Below are positions 46,439-56,091 of a stretch of DNA of 64,000 bases, piece by piece. Where the stretch lies: the NCBI RefSeq assembly GCF_000260435.1, contig NZ_BACQ01000077.1, positions 17,688 through 81,687 on the forward strand. Reading direction: 5' to 3'. The number at the start of each line of letters is the position of its first letter. Positions within the stretch are counted from its first letter, which is position 1. The stretch comes from Lacticaseibacillus zeae DSM 20178 = KCTC 3804. GTDB taxonomy: Bacteria > Bacillota > Bacilli > Lactobacillales > Lactobacillaceae. The translations under genes were made by a program, and so were the position numbers. The notes under the pieces were generated by a model. It saw only the letters and a program-made list of their open reading frames with translations. It was not told the DNA's origin and did no database searches.

Positions 46439-47410
46439 ATGGACATTGTGACATCGAGTATCGCCCAAGGATTATTATGGTCGGTTATGGCAATCGGCGT
46501 GTATCTGACTTTTCGCATTTTAGACATTGCCGATATGACAGCAGAAGGGAGCTTTCCTTTAGGAGCAGCGATTACCGCCCATGCCATTGTATCGGGAACA
46601 GGGCCGATTGTGGCAACACTGATGGGATTTGTTGGTGGCGCTGCAGCCGGGGCAGTTTCCGGATTTTTGACGACCAAGCTGCATATCCCGGATTTGCTAA
46701 CCGGTATTTTGACGATGACGGGCTTATATTCGGTGAACCTGTTCATTATGGGCAAGGCCAATATCAGCTTAATTGGCACCGTCAAAACAGTTTTCAATTT
46801 GACTGACAGCGGTGACGCGACGACGATCGGCATCATGGTTGGGGCGATCGTGGTAGCAATGGTCATCGGCATCTTGGTGTTCTTTTTCCATACTGAAATG
46901 GGATTAGCGGCGGCCGCAGTTGGTAACAATCAGGATATGGCGGCGGCGAATGGGATTAACAATGACGCCATGAAGATCATCATTTATATGCTAAGCAACG
47001 GGCTCATTGCCTTGTCGGGCAGTCTCATGGCGCAAACCAATGGCTATGCTGACTTATCGATGGGGATTGGCACGATTGTCATCGCCCTTGCTGCCATTAT
47101 CATTTCGGAGATTCTGGTTCGCGGCGTACCGCTGTGGGCCCGGTTGTTGATGATCATCGTTGGCGCCGTGATTTACCGGCTGATTATTGCGGTGGTACTG
47201 GACATGGGCGTGGATCCGAACTACCTGCGCTTCTTCTACGCACTTATGTTGACGGTCTTCCTGTCCTTGCCATTACTGAAGAAGAAACTTTTCCAGCTAA
47301 AAGTGCGGCATGGCAATCGGCGTCCGGTCAAGCAACGCCAAGCGGTAACAACCAAGACGGCAGATACCATGGCAGTTTCGCCGATGGAACAGCAAAAGGA
47401 GGCGCGGTAA
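46439..47410 (+). CDS. TrpY-type ABC transporter permease
   Basis: 323 aa, about nine hydrophobic segments, branched-chain/ribose-type permease fold of the TrpXYZ family (VYLTFRILDIADMTAEGSFPLGAAI near the N-terminus in broken form, later NGLIALSGSLMAQTNGYADLSMG). The C-terminal ~45 residues are a basic, Gln-rich cytoplasmic tail. GAGGGG precedes ATG 46439; the ATPase gene starts one base after the stop. Confidence 0.92.
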   Translation: MDIVTSSIAQGLLWSVMAIGVYLTFRILDIADMTAEGSFPLGAAITAHAIVSGTGPIVATLMGFVGGAAAGAVSGFLTTKLHIPDLLTGILTMTGLYSVNLFIMGKANISLIGTVKTVFNLTDSGDATTIGIMVGAIVVAMVIGILVFFFHTEMGLAAAAVGNNQDMAAANGINNDAMKIIIYMLSNGLIALSGSLMAQTNGYADLSMGIGTIVIALAAIIISEILVRGVPLWARLLMIIVGAVIYRLIIAVVLDMGVDPNYLRFFYALMLTVFLSLPLLKKKLFQLKVRHGNRRPVKQRQAVTTKTADTMAVSPMEQQKEAR

Positions 47411-47411
47411 G

Positions 47412-48215
47412 ATGGCAGTTCTTGAAGTACACGGTTTGCATCAATATTTTGAACAAGGAACCGTCAATGAAAACCACGCGTTGAAGGGTATTGACTTGAG
47501 CCTGGAACGTGGTGAGTTTGTGGCGATCATCGGGGGTAACGGCGCGGGCAAATCCACGTTGCTTAACAGTATTGCCGGCACTCTGCCGGTCAATCAGGGA
47601 CAGATTCTCATTGACGGCAAAGACGTGACCTACCAAAACGTTGCCAAGCGTGCTAAATTAATTGCCCGGGTTTTCCAGGATCCCCGATCAGGCACGGCTT
47701 CGTTGTTGACGATTGAACAGAATCTGGCTTTGGCGGAAAAACGCGGTGACTGGCGTAACTTTTGGGCGAGTGGCGTGAAGCGGCGCGATCGCCAACACTT
47801 TCAAGAGAAACTTGCGACACTGGGATTGGGACTGGAGAAGCGATTAGGTGCTGAGATGGGCCTGCTTTCCGGCGGCCAACGTCAGGCAGTCACGTTGTTA
47901 ATGGCGACGTTGAAAAAGCCGGCGCTGTTGTTGCTAGATGAACACACGGCAGCGCTTGATCCGCAAACCAGCGCAACCGTCATGGCGCTGACCGATCAGA
48001 TGGTGAGAGCACAGAAGATCACCACGTTGATGATCACCCATAACATGGCGAGTGCTTTGAAATACGGTGACCGGCTGATCATGCTGGATCATGGCGAAAT
48101 TGCTGTGGATGTCCGCGGTGAGGAAAAGCAAAATCTGACGGTTGAAGACTTGCTGACGCTGTTCAAAGAACGCAGCGGGCAGGAGTTTGCTGACGATGCG
48201 GTTTTGTTAAGTTAA
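47412..48215 (+). CDS. TrpZ-type ABC transporter ATP-binding protein
   Basis: 267 aa. Walker A GGNGAGKST (about residues 42-50), Q-loop in ARVFQDPRSG, signature LSGGQRQAV, Walker B LLLLDEHTAALD, switch His in MITHN. AAGGAGG overlaps the end of the permease gene. Energises the transporter for both binding proteins. Terminator follows. Confidence 0.95.
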   Translation: MAVLEVHGLHQYFEQGTVNENHALKGIDLSLERGEFVAIIGGNGAGKSTLLNSIAGTLPVNQGQILIDGKDVTYQNVAKRAKLIARVFQDPRSGTASLLTIEQNLALAEKRGDWRNFWASGVKRRDRQHFQEKLATLGLGLEKRLGAEMGLLSGGQRQAVTLLMATLKKPALLLLDEHTAALDPQTSATVMALTDQMVRAQKITTLMITHNMASALKYGDRLIMLDHGEIAVDVRGEEKQNLTVEDLLTLFKERSGQEFADDAVLLS

Positions 48216-48268
48216 TGGGTTTGGATGTGAACCAGCTAGTTAGTGAGTGCTAAAAAGTGGCTTAATTG

Positions 48269-48322
48269 AAAAGACACCTGAATTCCCAACACGTCTATCG
48301 TTGGGAGTCCAGGTGCCTTTTA
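48269..48322 (+). terminator. Terminator of the aromatic transporter operon
   Basis: Long stem AAAAGACACCTG..TTCCCAAC / GTTGGGA..CAGGTGCCTTTT with T-run. Confidence 0.88.
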
Positions 48323-48360
48323 ATTTTGACAGATAGCTGACTTTGCTCCTCTAAATATTC

Positions 48361-49320
48361 TCAAGCCATACTAACAACCGTTCTGACTGAATGGTGCGTA
48401 AAGTGGTTGTTTAACGCTTGCGGCAGGTCGGCTAGGCTGATTTTTTGGAAAGGAACAGGGTTTAACTTTGCCAGCACTGTCCATGCTTCCTGACGTAATT
48501 CATTCGGGGCGCTCACGGAATCCACGCCTAACAAGCTAATATTCCGTAAGATAAACGGAAAGACTGTTAGCGGTAAGGAAGTACCGGCCGCGTTGCCGCA
48601 TAACGCGACCGCACCATTATAGCGCATGCTTGGCAGTAGACTGGACGTGAAGCTGCCGCCGAGTGGATCAATGGCGTAATCAAATTGTTGGCGGCTCAGG
48701 GCTTTGCCTTTGGGTAATTCGTCTAACGCCAAGGTTGCGGTGGCTCCCAGATCGCGAACTTGCTGTTGCTGATCAGGGGTGCGCACAACGGCAATTCGAT
48801 TTGAAAATCCGGCATTTTCTAACAGTTGTAGGGCAATGCTGCCGACGCCACCTGTTGCGCCGCCTACTAAGATCTTGGGATTTTGTTCTGGCGTCATGCC
48901 AGCTTGCATCAACGCATTGATGCATAATGCTGCTGTTAATCCTGCTGTGCCGAATACCATGGCCGTTTCAAGCGTCATGTTCGGCGGTAGTGGCATGGCC
49001 CAACTTGCCGGGATGCGGGCATATTGGGCATAACCGCCGCCTTGACTGACGCCTAAGCCATGGCCGGTTGCCAGTATCTGATCGCCTTTTTTAAATTGCG
49101 GATCCTGACTAGCGACAACTGTCCCGCTGAGATCAATACCGAGAATTTGCGGGTATTGCCGAATAATTTGGTTGTGCGGCTGGTAAGCTAAGGCATCTTT
49201 ATAATTAATGTCTGAATAAGCGACGCGGATTAAAAGTTCGCCCGCGGACAGATCATCTGTGGTGATCGTTTGTAGTGTCGCTTTTTGGCCGTCGTGAATG
49301 AATGCTTGAAAGAACTGCAT
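48361..49320 (-). CDS. MDR-superfamily quinone/acryloyl-CoA-type oxidoreductase (YhdH/YhfP)
   Basis: 319 aa zinc-independent medium-chain dehydrogenase. SDINYKDALAYQPHNQI and YPQILGIDLSGTVVAS at the N-terminus, NADPH motif VGGATGGVGSIALQLL (about 153-168), and FDYAIDPLGG are typical of YhdH/YhfP/AcuI. It lacks Cys zinc ligands. ATG 49320 follows GGAGG by seven bases. Monocistronic. Substrate probably alpha,beta-unsaturated carbonyls. Confidence 0.9.
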   Translation of the reverse strand: MQFFQAFIHDGQKATLQTITTDDLSAGELLIRVAYSDINYKDALAYQPHNQIIRQYPQILGIDLSGTVVASQDPQFKKGDQILATGHGLGVSQGGGYAQYARIPASWAMPLPPNMTLETAMVFGTAGLTAALCINALMQAGMTPEQNPKILVGGATGGVGSIALQLLENAGFSNRIAVVRTPDQQQQVRDLGATATLALDELPKGKALSRQQFDYAIDPLGGSFTSSLLPSMRYNGAVALCGNAAGTSLPLTVFPFILRNISLLGVDSVSAPNELRQEAWTVLAKLNPVPFQKISLADLPQALNNHFTHHSVRTVVSMA

Positions 49321-49407
49321 CAAGCTACCTCCTCGTAATAAGACTCACACCTATGCTCAATTATTAACTAAATCATAGCAGTTTCATTCGTAATAGCCAA
49401 ACGCTCG

Positions 49408-52074
49408 TTATTCGTTGTCGCTAACCAGATTCGGTTGGTGCCAGGCCGCCAGTTCGTGCCGATGCTGCCAACGTTTGTAGCTTTCAACAATCAGCATTGG
49501 CAACCAGACGGCTACGAACACAATGAGCCACTGACCAAGTGTCAGAGGAGCTAGCTGGAAGATTTGTTGAAACGGTTTAAGAAGTGCGAGCAGCAGAATG
49601 ATCGCCATGGTTCCCAACAGGCTGACGGTTAAAATCGGATTACTGGTCAAAGCAGTCCGGTTGAGCCGCGCACGCGTTTTGATCGGGAAAACGTCGAGCA
49701 TGGAGCCAATCGCCAAAGTCAAGAAGAGCATGGTCATGCCGACAATCGGTTGATCAGGGCTGACAACGAAGCGTCCGATCGCGTAGATGCCAAGGATCAG
49801 CCCAACATAAGTCGCTGTGCGCACAGCAACGCGCTTACTGAGGCCATTGGCAAAGATGCTGGCTTCTTTAGGAATCGGCTTGAGGTGCATGATACCGGGC
49901 TCAGCCAGTTCGCGGCTCAGGAAGAATCCCGGAATCCCGTCGGCAAGCACGTTGACAATCAACAGTTGTTCCGGTGTCATCACGGCGCCCCAGCCGATTA
50001 AAACGGCGATTAGCATGGTGAAAATCTGGGCGAAATTGACGGAAATCAGAAATTCAACGGCTTTGAGAATATTTTGGTAAACTGTTCGTCCTTGCGCCAC
50101 CGCGTCGATAATGGTGGCAAAGTTGTCGTCGGTCAAAATCATGTCGGCCGCGTTTTTCGCCACGTCGGTTCCGGTGATGCCCATCGCAATGCCGACGTCT
50201 GCAGCTTTCAGCGCTGGCGCATCGTTGACCCCGTCACCGGTCATGGCGACAACGGCTTGTTGCTGTTGCCAGGCTTTCACAATGCGAATTTTGTCACTCG
50301 GGGTCGTGCGGGCAAAAACGCGAATCTGGTGAATGGTGGCAGCTAAGGTTTCATCACTCATTTGGTTTAACTCGTGACCGGTAATCGCGCGGTGACTGCC
50401 ATCAAGAATCCCGATATCCCGGGCAATGGCGGTGGCAGTGTCAAGGTGGTCACCCGTAATCATCACGGTGACAATCCCGGCATCTTTTGCAGCTTGAATC
50501 GCAGCCGGTACTTCCGGGCGCGGCGGATCGATCAGTCCGATGAGCCCCAGTGGCTGAACATCTGTGAGCTGGCTCTCCCAATCAGCTCCGGGATCGGCTG
50601 TGAATTCTTGGTAGCCGGCAGCCAGAACGCGCAATGCCTGTCCTGTCATCTGATCATGGACAGAAGCGGCTTCAGTTTGCCAGTTTGGTGCAGAAAAGGC
50701 AATCCGATCCACGGCACCTTTAATAATAGCAAGATAGTGGCCATCCGGAGTGCGGTGTAACGTCGCCATGGTCTTTTTAGCTGATGAAAAAGGGGCCTCA
50801 GCGATGCGTGGGTAACGGGTTTCAAGATCGTCGCGGCTTAAGCCATAGTGGGCAAGCAACCGCATAATGGCCAGCTCGGTGGCGTCACCGATGTCTGGTT
50901 CGTCCTGATCGGTTAACTTGGCGTTGGTGGCGAGTCCTAAATAGGATAGAAAACGGCGCGTGTCAGTCGTTAGCGGTTCGGCTGTAGCCTTTTGAATATT
51001 AGGCTGCCCGAATGACCAAAAATGCGTCACGGTCATCTTATTTTGCGTTAAGGTACCGGTTTTGTCCGAGGCGATGACGTTGACATTGCCGATGGTTTCG
51101 ACTGCGGTAACTTGACGAATGATCGCGCGGCGCTTGGCCATTTTCTGAACACCGTGTGCCAGACTCAAGGTGACAATGACCGGCAATGTTTCCGGAACTG
51201 CCGCGATGGCTAAGCTGACACCAAGCATTAGACTGTCTGCCAGAGTTTCCTGATGATACAGCATGGCTAATAACATGGTTAACGCGCCGCCTAAAACTGC
51301 AACTAATGATAGCCGTTTGCCAAGTGCGTCGAGCCGTTTAGCGAGTGGAGTGACCTGCTTTTTGGTTTGGTTTAATAGCGAGGCAATTTTTCCCAGTTCG
51401 GTATTCATCCCCGTCGCCGTGACGATCGCGGTTGCTTTTCCGCTGGTAATTGCGGTGCCGGAAAAAATGCAGTTAGCCGCATCGCCGAGATTTTCAGGAA
51501 CTTCAGCTAATGGGGCAGCTGATTTAGCAACAGATTCGCTTTCGCCGGTTAAAACGGCTTCGTCTGCTTCAAGTTCCTGACTTTCAATCAGCCGGGCATC
51601 TGCAGCAACGGCATCGCCGGCCTTGAGCAGCATTAAGTCACCTGGAACTAAATCCGCCGCTTGAATGGTTTGCGTTTTATCATCGCGAATCACGGTAACG
51701 GTATGAACAGTCATGGCTTTTAACGCAGCCAATGCTTTTTCGGCGCTGCGTTCCTGATATAAGGCAATGACAACGTTTAAGATAACAATACTGCCAATGA
51801 CAATCGTCTTGGTCCAGTTACTGTCCGTCGTCAACGCGAGATAAGCGGATAGGCCGACAGCAAAGAGCAAGATCAACGACGTGATATCGCTGAGGTGGTG
51901 GGCGATTTGCCGAAACAAGCTAGGCTTTTTGGCAGCGGTCAATTGATTGGAACCATTTTGTTGCCGGTGTTTGGCAACTGCATCAGTTGTCAGACCGGTT
52001 GTGAGGTTAGTGTCAAATTCAGCGGCCAAATCGCTCGGCGTCAGAAGTGTCAAGGCTTTGGTCGTTGTTGGCAT
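49408..52074 (-). CDS. P-type cation-transporting ATPase (type II, Ca2+/Mn2+ class)
   Basis: 888 aa. Actuator motif LTGESES, TM4 motif AVPETLPVIVTL (PETLP where SERCA-type pumps have PEGLP), phosphorylation site SDKTGTLTQNK with Asp near residue 337, hinge TGDGVNDAPALKAADVGIAMG, and a TM6 segment NVLADGIPGFFLSREL. About ten membrane segments. It probably extrudes Ca2+ or Mn2+ to the outside; the altered TM4/TM6 residues leave the ion open. AGAAAGGA precedes ATG 52074. Monocistronic. Confidence 0.93.
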   Translation of the reverse strand: MPTTTKALTLLTPSDLAAEFDTNLTTGLTTDAVAKHRQQNGSNQLTAAKKPSLFRQIAHHLSDITSLILLFAVGLSAYLALTTDSNWTKTIVIGSIVILNVVIALYQERSAEKALAALKAMTVHTVTVIRDDKTQTIQAADLVPGDLMLLKAGDAVAADARLIESQELEADEAVLTGESESVAKSAAPLAEVPENLGDAANCIFSGTAITSGKATAIVTATGMNTELGKIASLLNQTKKQVTPLAKRLDALGKRLSLVAVLGGALTMLLAMLYHQETLADSLMLGVSLAIAAVPETLPVIVTLSLAHGVQKMAKRRAIIRQVTAVETIGNVNVIASDKTGTLTQNKMTVTHFWSFGQPNIQKATAEPLTTDTRRFLSYLGLATNAKLTDQDEPDIGDATELAIMRLLAHYGLSRDDLETRYPRIAEAPFSSAKKTMATLHRTPDGHYLAIIKGAVDRIAFSAPNWQTEAASVHDQMTGQALRVLAAGYQEFTADPGADWESQLTDVQPLGLIGLIDPPRPEVPAAIQAAKDAGIVTVMITGDHLDTATAIARDIGILDGSHRAITGHELNQMSDETLAATIHQIRVFARTTPSDKIRIVKAWQQQQAVVAMTGDGVNDAPALKAADVGIAMGITGTDVAKNAADMILTDDNFATIIDAVAQGRTVYQNILKAVEFLISVNFAQIFTMLIAVLIGWGAVMTPEQLLIVNVLADGIPGFFLSRELAEPGIMHLKPIPKEASIFANGLSKRVAVRTATYVGLILGIYAIGRFVVSPDQPIVGMTMLFLTLAIGSMLDVFPIKTRARLNRTALTSNPILTVSLLGTMAIILLLALLKPFQQIFQLAPLTLGQWLIVFVAVWLPMLIVESYKRWQHRHELAAWHQPNLVSDNE

Positions 52075-52204
52075 ACACTCAGTCCTTTCTGGGTTGGGTG
52101 GGTCATGTCAATACTTACTTATAATAACCGTAACATGACAAAGTGTCGTCTGTAAAATTTTATATCGGAATTGCGGTTTCTAACTGGGCTGGGTTACACT
52201 CACA

Positions 52205-52243
52205 AAAACAGGACTGCCGTGTGATGACCGGCAGTCCTGTTTT
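52205..52243 (-). terminator. Terminator of the gtrA-GT39-GT2 operon
   Basis: Perfect 15-bp stem AAAACAGGACTGCCG / CGGCAGTCCTGTTTT, 9-base loop, after the GT2 stop. Confidence 0.92.
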
Positions 52244-52266
52244 ATCGATTGGTGAATAGAATTTTT

Positions 52267-53244
52267 TTAGTTTTGCAACGCATGATAGCGATAATGCGGC
52301 TGTTGCGCTGCTTGGGTTTTGAAGCCATAGGTATCGGCAACGATGTAAAGCGGTCGATGACGACTTTCGGCAAACATTCTGCCGATGTAATTGCCAAGTA
52401 GTCCGATCGTGAAGGTCACGCCGGCACCGACAAAGAAGGTGGCACTAATGACCCAAGTCAATAAACTGAGGCGGCCAAGTAGAAGACTGACGAAGGTGGT
52501 GGCAACGGCTACTAAGAGGAAGAAGCCGCTTAACCAGTTGGCAATCGTCAAAGGGACAGTCGAGAAGCTGGTAATGCCGTTCATGGCAAGGTGCAGCATT
52601 TTCCGCAACGGATAGTGGGTTTTACCAGCCGTGCGTTCTTGCCGATCGTATTCTACGGCGACTTGTTTATAGCCGACCCATGAGACCATGCCGCGAACAT
52701 ACGGATCATGTTCGTTCATTTGTTTTAAAACGTTGACAACACGTCGGTCCATGAGCCGAAAGTCGCCGGTGTCAACCGGAATATCGATGCTCGTGACGGC
52801 TTTCAGCACCCGATAAAATGTTTCGGCGGTCAGCTTTTTAAACCAGGTTTCACCGCTACGTTTGCGGCGCTTACCGTAAACAACATCATAGCCTTCCCGC
52901 CAGCGCGCCAGCATTTCGGGAATCACGCGCGGCGGATCCTGCAAGTCAGCGTCCATGACGACAACCGCGTCACCGCTGGCATAACGAATGCCGGCCGTAA
53001 TCGCCAGTTGATGGCCGAAGTTGCGTGAAAAATCCACCAGCCGAATCGTCGGATTTTTGGCCACAGCAGCTCTTATCTGATCGGCGCTATCGTCGGTCGA
53101 GCCGTCGTTGACAAAAATGAGCTCATATCGTTCCGGTCTTGCACGGACGTAATTAGCCAATTCCTTGATCGTCTCACCGATACCGGCGCTTTCGTTATAG
53201 ACTGGCAAAACGATCGAGACGAAAGGATCCTTTTCTTGTCGCAT
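52267..53244 (-). CDS. GtrB/YkcC-type membrane glycosyltransferase
   Basis: 325 aa GT2 (DPM1-like) enzyme loading a sugar on undecaprenyl phosphate. VSIVLPVYNESAGIGETI, FVNDGSTDDS, VVMDADLQDPP (DXD-like), and two C-terminal membrane segments (about 232-255 and 265-290). The adjacent flippase-like GtrA and GT39 transferase form the classical three-part system that decorates teichoic acid or polysaccharide outside the cell. AAAGGAG precedes ATG 53244. Confidence 0.93.
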   Translation of the reverse strand: MRQEKDPFVSIVLPVYNESAGIGETIKELANYVRARPERYELIFVNDGSTDDSADQIRAAVAKNPTIRLVDFSRNFGHQLAITAGIRYASGDAVVVMDADLQDPPRVIPEMLARWREGYDVVYGKRRKRSGETWFKKLTAETFYRVLKAVTSIDIPVDTGDFRLMDRRVVNVLKQMNEHDPYVRGMVSWVGYKQVAVEYDRQERTAGKTHYPLRKMLHLAMNGITSFSTVPLTIANWLSGFFLLVAVATTFVSLLLGRLSLLTWVISATFFVGAGVTFTIGLLGNYIGRMFAESRHRPLYIVADTYGFKTQAAQQPHYRYHALQN

Positions 53245-53276
53245 AACGTATCTTCTCCTTTCAAAATGATAATGGG

Positions 53277-55490
53277 TTACTTGACCATGCTGGCGTCAAG
53301 CTCATACAGGGTGCCGCCACCCATGCCACCGCCCATTCCCATACCACCTGGGGACTTGGTGCTTGAGCTGCTTTGACTACTATATTTGTTTGAAGAAACC
53401 TTTTTACCGACTTTGGTGACCCAGGATTCAATCTTGGAATTACCTGAGCGACCTGAGGACAGGTAATATTTCATGTCGCCTTTTTTAACGAGGGCTTTGA
53501 ATTGTTTGAGGGTAATGGCAGGGTCGGTACCATTAAATCCGCCGATCGCCATGACTGCTTTGCCGGACTTAATGATGTAAGGCGCGGCCGTGCTAGCGTT
53601 GCTGGTAGCAAACAGGTATTTGGCGCTGCCTTGATGTTTTTCAACATACTTCAGCAATCCGCTGTCAACGCTGCCGCTACCAATACCACCGCTGTTACCG
53701 CCGGAGGTCAGAAGTGAAGGACCGGCAGACGGAATCGCAGCTGATGAACCGGCAAGCGTCGGTGTAAGTGACCAGAAACCCGGCGCTACCAAAATAGCGG
53801 CAATGGCAACACCCAGGGCTGATTTGCGCCAACTTCTGGTTCGGCCGATGAAAAGAAGCGCTAAGCCGATTAGACCTGCACCAACCACCAGCCATGTCTG
53901 CCACTGATAGTACAAGCTGACATACCAAGCCTGGAGTGCCGTTGTTGTCACGATGGCAAGTGGCAATAACCAACTTTGCCAATGCTTGAAGCCCAGCTTG
54001 AATTGCTTAAACATTGTGACAATCCCGATGCCGAACAAAGCAGCAATCGGCGGTGCGAGCATAATCATGTAGTAAGGGTGGAAGAAGCTGGCAATTGAGA
54101 AGAAACCGGCGACTGGTACGAGCCAACCCATCCAGAAAAGTAAATGATTTTGCTGAGAGGTTGTTTGATACCATTTACGCTTGCGATCAAGATAATAGGC
54201 AAATGCACTGATGAAGCCGATTAAAGCAGCTGGGACTAACCAACTGATTTGCAGGCCAAGGTCGGATTGGAGCAAGCGTAACGGGCCAGCAGTACCAATG
54301 GCAAAGGCACCGCCGCCACCGCCACCACCTTTACGGCCGCCCGGAGCACCGCCGCCTGTACCAGGTCCGCCTTTAAAGTTACCTTTTTTGAAGTTGGCAG
54401 GCATTTTTCCGCCGGTAGCTTTTTTGGTTTTGACAGTTACCTGCTGCTTTTTAGTCCCAGTTGGTGGTGTTCCGCCTTGGGTGTTGCCGGTACCTGGTTG
54501 ACCGGACGTGCCTTTAGTTGACTTGCCACCTGGTGGATTGCCGGTCTTACCGGTTGCGCCAGTTGGTGGGGTTCCGGACTTTCCTTTGGTTCCGGTTGGC
54601 GCAGTCCCGGTTTTACCTTTAGTGCCAGTTGGTGGGGTGCCACCGGTCTTGGACTTGGCATTATGCCCCATGCCTGGGAAAGCTGCGCCAGTACCGGTTG
54701 TTTGACCTAGTAAGCGTTCAGTACCGTTATAGCCAAAAGCCAATTCCATTTCCGAGTTCGTTTCAGAACTGCCGACATAGGGTCGCTGAGTCGCAGCAGT
54801 CGAATCAACCTGCATTGGCCAGGCTAATGTAGTAACCGCCATGGCGACAGCCGCAATGCCTAGTGTGGTAAGGCGGCGCCAAAGTTTCTGGTTCGAGGCG
54901 ATCCAGTAGAAAAGCAATAAGGCCGGCAAAATCATAAAGGCCTGAAGCATTTTAATATTGAACGAGACGCCAATTAAGGCAAAACTGACAACCACCAACC
55001 ATGGCTTGCGGGTGCTAATGGCCTTCATGAGGCACCAGCTAGCAAGCAGTAGGAAGAATTGTAAGGTGGCGTCCATATTGTTTGTCCGCGAATCCGCAAC
55101 CACAATCGGCGTCAAAATGAGTGCCAATGCGGCTAGTCGCGCTGCCCAGGCATTAAAGCGTGGCTTGATCATGTTGTAGATTAAGGCAACGCTGCCGATG
55201 CCGAATAAAATGGATGGTAGGACAACTGACCAGCCATGAACGCCGAAAATTTTGGCGGAGATGGCCATAAACAACAGTGCCACCGGTGGTTTATCAACTG
55301 TAATAAAGCCAGCGGGATCAAAAGCGCCGTACCAGAAATTGTGCCAACTTTGAACCATACTGGTAATGGCGGCGGTGTAATAATCATTGGCATTGCCTGC
55401 TTCCCAGATGTTCCATGCATAGAGAAATGCTGCGAGAATTAAAATGCCAATGAGCCACCAATCAACTGTCCATTGTCTAATTTTTTTCAT
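53277..55490 (-). CDS. GT39/ArnT-like membrane glycosyltransferase with Gly-rich collagen-like loop
   Basis: 737 aa GT-C transferase (YkcB/PMT type) using lipid-linked sugar outside the membrane. Catalytic loop with FITVDKPPVALLF (about 62-74); about a dozen membrane segments. Between TM blocks, residues ~275-400 form an insertion of Gly-Thr-Pro-Lys repeats (GTPPTGTKGKTGTAPTGTKG type units) and a Gly-run. The C-terminus (~600-737) is an extracellular globular domain ending in a Ser/Gly-rich tail. It overlaps the end of gtrA by 14 bp. Confidence 0.9.
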   Translation of the reverse strand: MKKIRQWTVDWWLIGILILAAFLYAWNIWEAGNANDYYTAAITSMVQSWHNFWYGAFDPAGFITVDKPPVALLFMAISAKIFGVHGWSVVLPSILFGIGSVALIYNMIKPRFNAWAARLAALALILTPIVVADSRTNNMDATLQFFLLLASWCLMKAISTRKPWLVVVSFALIGVSFNIKMLQAFMILPALLLFYWIASNQKLWRRLTTLGIAAVAMAVTTLAWPMQVDSTAATQRPYVGSSETNSEMELAFGYNGTERLLGQTTGTGAAFPGMGHNAKSKTGGTPPTGTKGKTGTAPTGTKGKSGTPPTGATGKTGNPPGGKSTKGTSGQPGTGNTQGGTPPTGTKKQQVTVKTKKATGGKMPANFKKGNFKGGPGTGGGAPGGRKGGGGGGGAFAIGTAGPLRLLQSDLGLQISWLVPAALIGFISAFAYYLDRKRKWYQTTSQQNHLLFWMGWLVPVAGFFSIASFFHPYYMIMLAPPIAALFGIGIVTMFKQFKLGFKHWQSWLLPLAIVTTTALQAWYVSLYYQWQTWLVVGAGLIGLALLFIGRTRSWRKSALGVAIAAILVAPGFWSLTPTLAGSSAAIPSAGPSLLTSGGNSGGIGSGSVDSGLLKYVEKHQGSAKYLFATSNASTAAPYIIKSGKAVMAIGGFNGTDPAITLKQFKALVKKGDMKYYLSSGRSGNSKIESWVTKVGKKVSSNKYSSQSSSSTKSPGGMGMGGGMGGGTLYELDASMVK

Positions 55491-55884
55491 GTGCCGTGAC
55501 TCCCTTTTCTCGGAATACCCAGAACTTACTTAAAAGGAAGTTCGTCGGGACAGTAACCATAAGCGAAAACATCGGTGCTAAAGGCTTAGGTAAACCCAAA
55601 GCATCATTCCAGAAGCTGGTCAGCACCAGACTTAAAATAAATGTGAGGCCATAAGAAAAATAATATCGCGGCGCTACACTTTTAAGCTGGCGATGATCTT
55701 TGACTTTAAAAACCCAGGTATCATTGAGGAAAAGTCCCAAGATGGACGTTAACCCATAACCGACACCCATTGCAGCGGTCGGATTGATCAATTGGTATAA
55801 TGTCAGATAGATCAAATAAGTCAAAATGGTGTTGATCCCTCCGACGAGACCGAAGCTAATGAATTGTTTCAGCTTTAGGCGCAT
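55477..55884 (-). CDS. GtrA-family membrane protein (putative lipid-sugar flippase)
   Basis: 135 aa with four membrane segments: FISFGLVGGINTILTYLIYL and GLTSILGLFLNDTWVF are the GtrA signature. ATG 55884 behind AAGGGAG; the frame extends upstream without a site. First of the operon gtrA-GT39-GT2; its end overlaps the GT39 start. Role by family: moving undecaprenyl-phosphate-sugar across the membrane. Confidence 0.9.
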   Translation of the reverse strand: MRLKLKQFISFGLVGGINTILTYLIYLTLYQLINPTAAMGVGYGLTSILGLFLNDTWVFKVKDHRQLKSVAPRYYFSYGLTFILSLVLTSFWNDALGLPKPLAPMFSLMVTVPTNFLLSKFWVFREKGVTAHEKN

Positions 55885-56022
55885 CGTATCGCTCCCTTCC
55901 TGATGAATGGGATTAGTATGCGATGTGCAGCATAAATTAACCTTAAAGAAGGGCACGTTTTTTCTTAAGAAGGTTTTATGGTTGGCGTGTTAGGTTGAAA
56001 TAGTGGTTGAGGTGATCGGCCC

Positions 56023-56068
56023 TAACACATTTGCTGGCGCAGACTTCTAAGTGCGCCAGCTCACGCTC
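56023..56068 (-). repeat. Long-hairpin repeat, copy 9 (inverted, internally deleted)
   Basis: Degenerate AACACATTTGCTGGCGCAG joined to GTGCGCCAGCTCACGCTC: outer arms only, core missing. It sits between gtrA and the response regulator, within the divergent promoter region (55885-56091). Confidence 0.65.
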
Positions 56069-56091
56069 ACTCAAATAATTAGGAGTAAAAA

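Noticed and set aside
54430..54665. Short tandem repeats, considered as a CRISPR-like array
   Set aside because: Units are 15-30 bp, in frame and without unique spacers; they encode the Gly-Thr-Pro-Lys loop of the GT39 protein.
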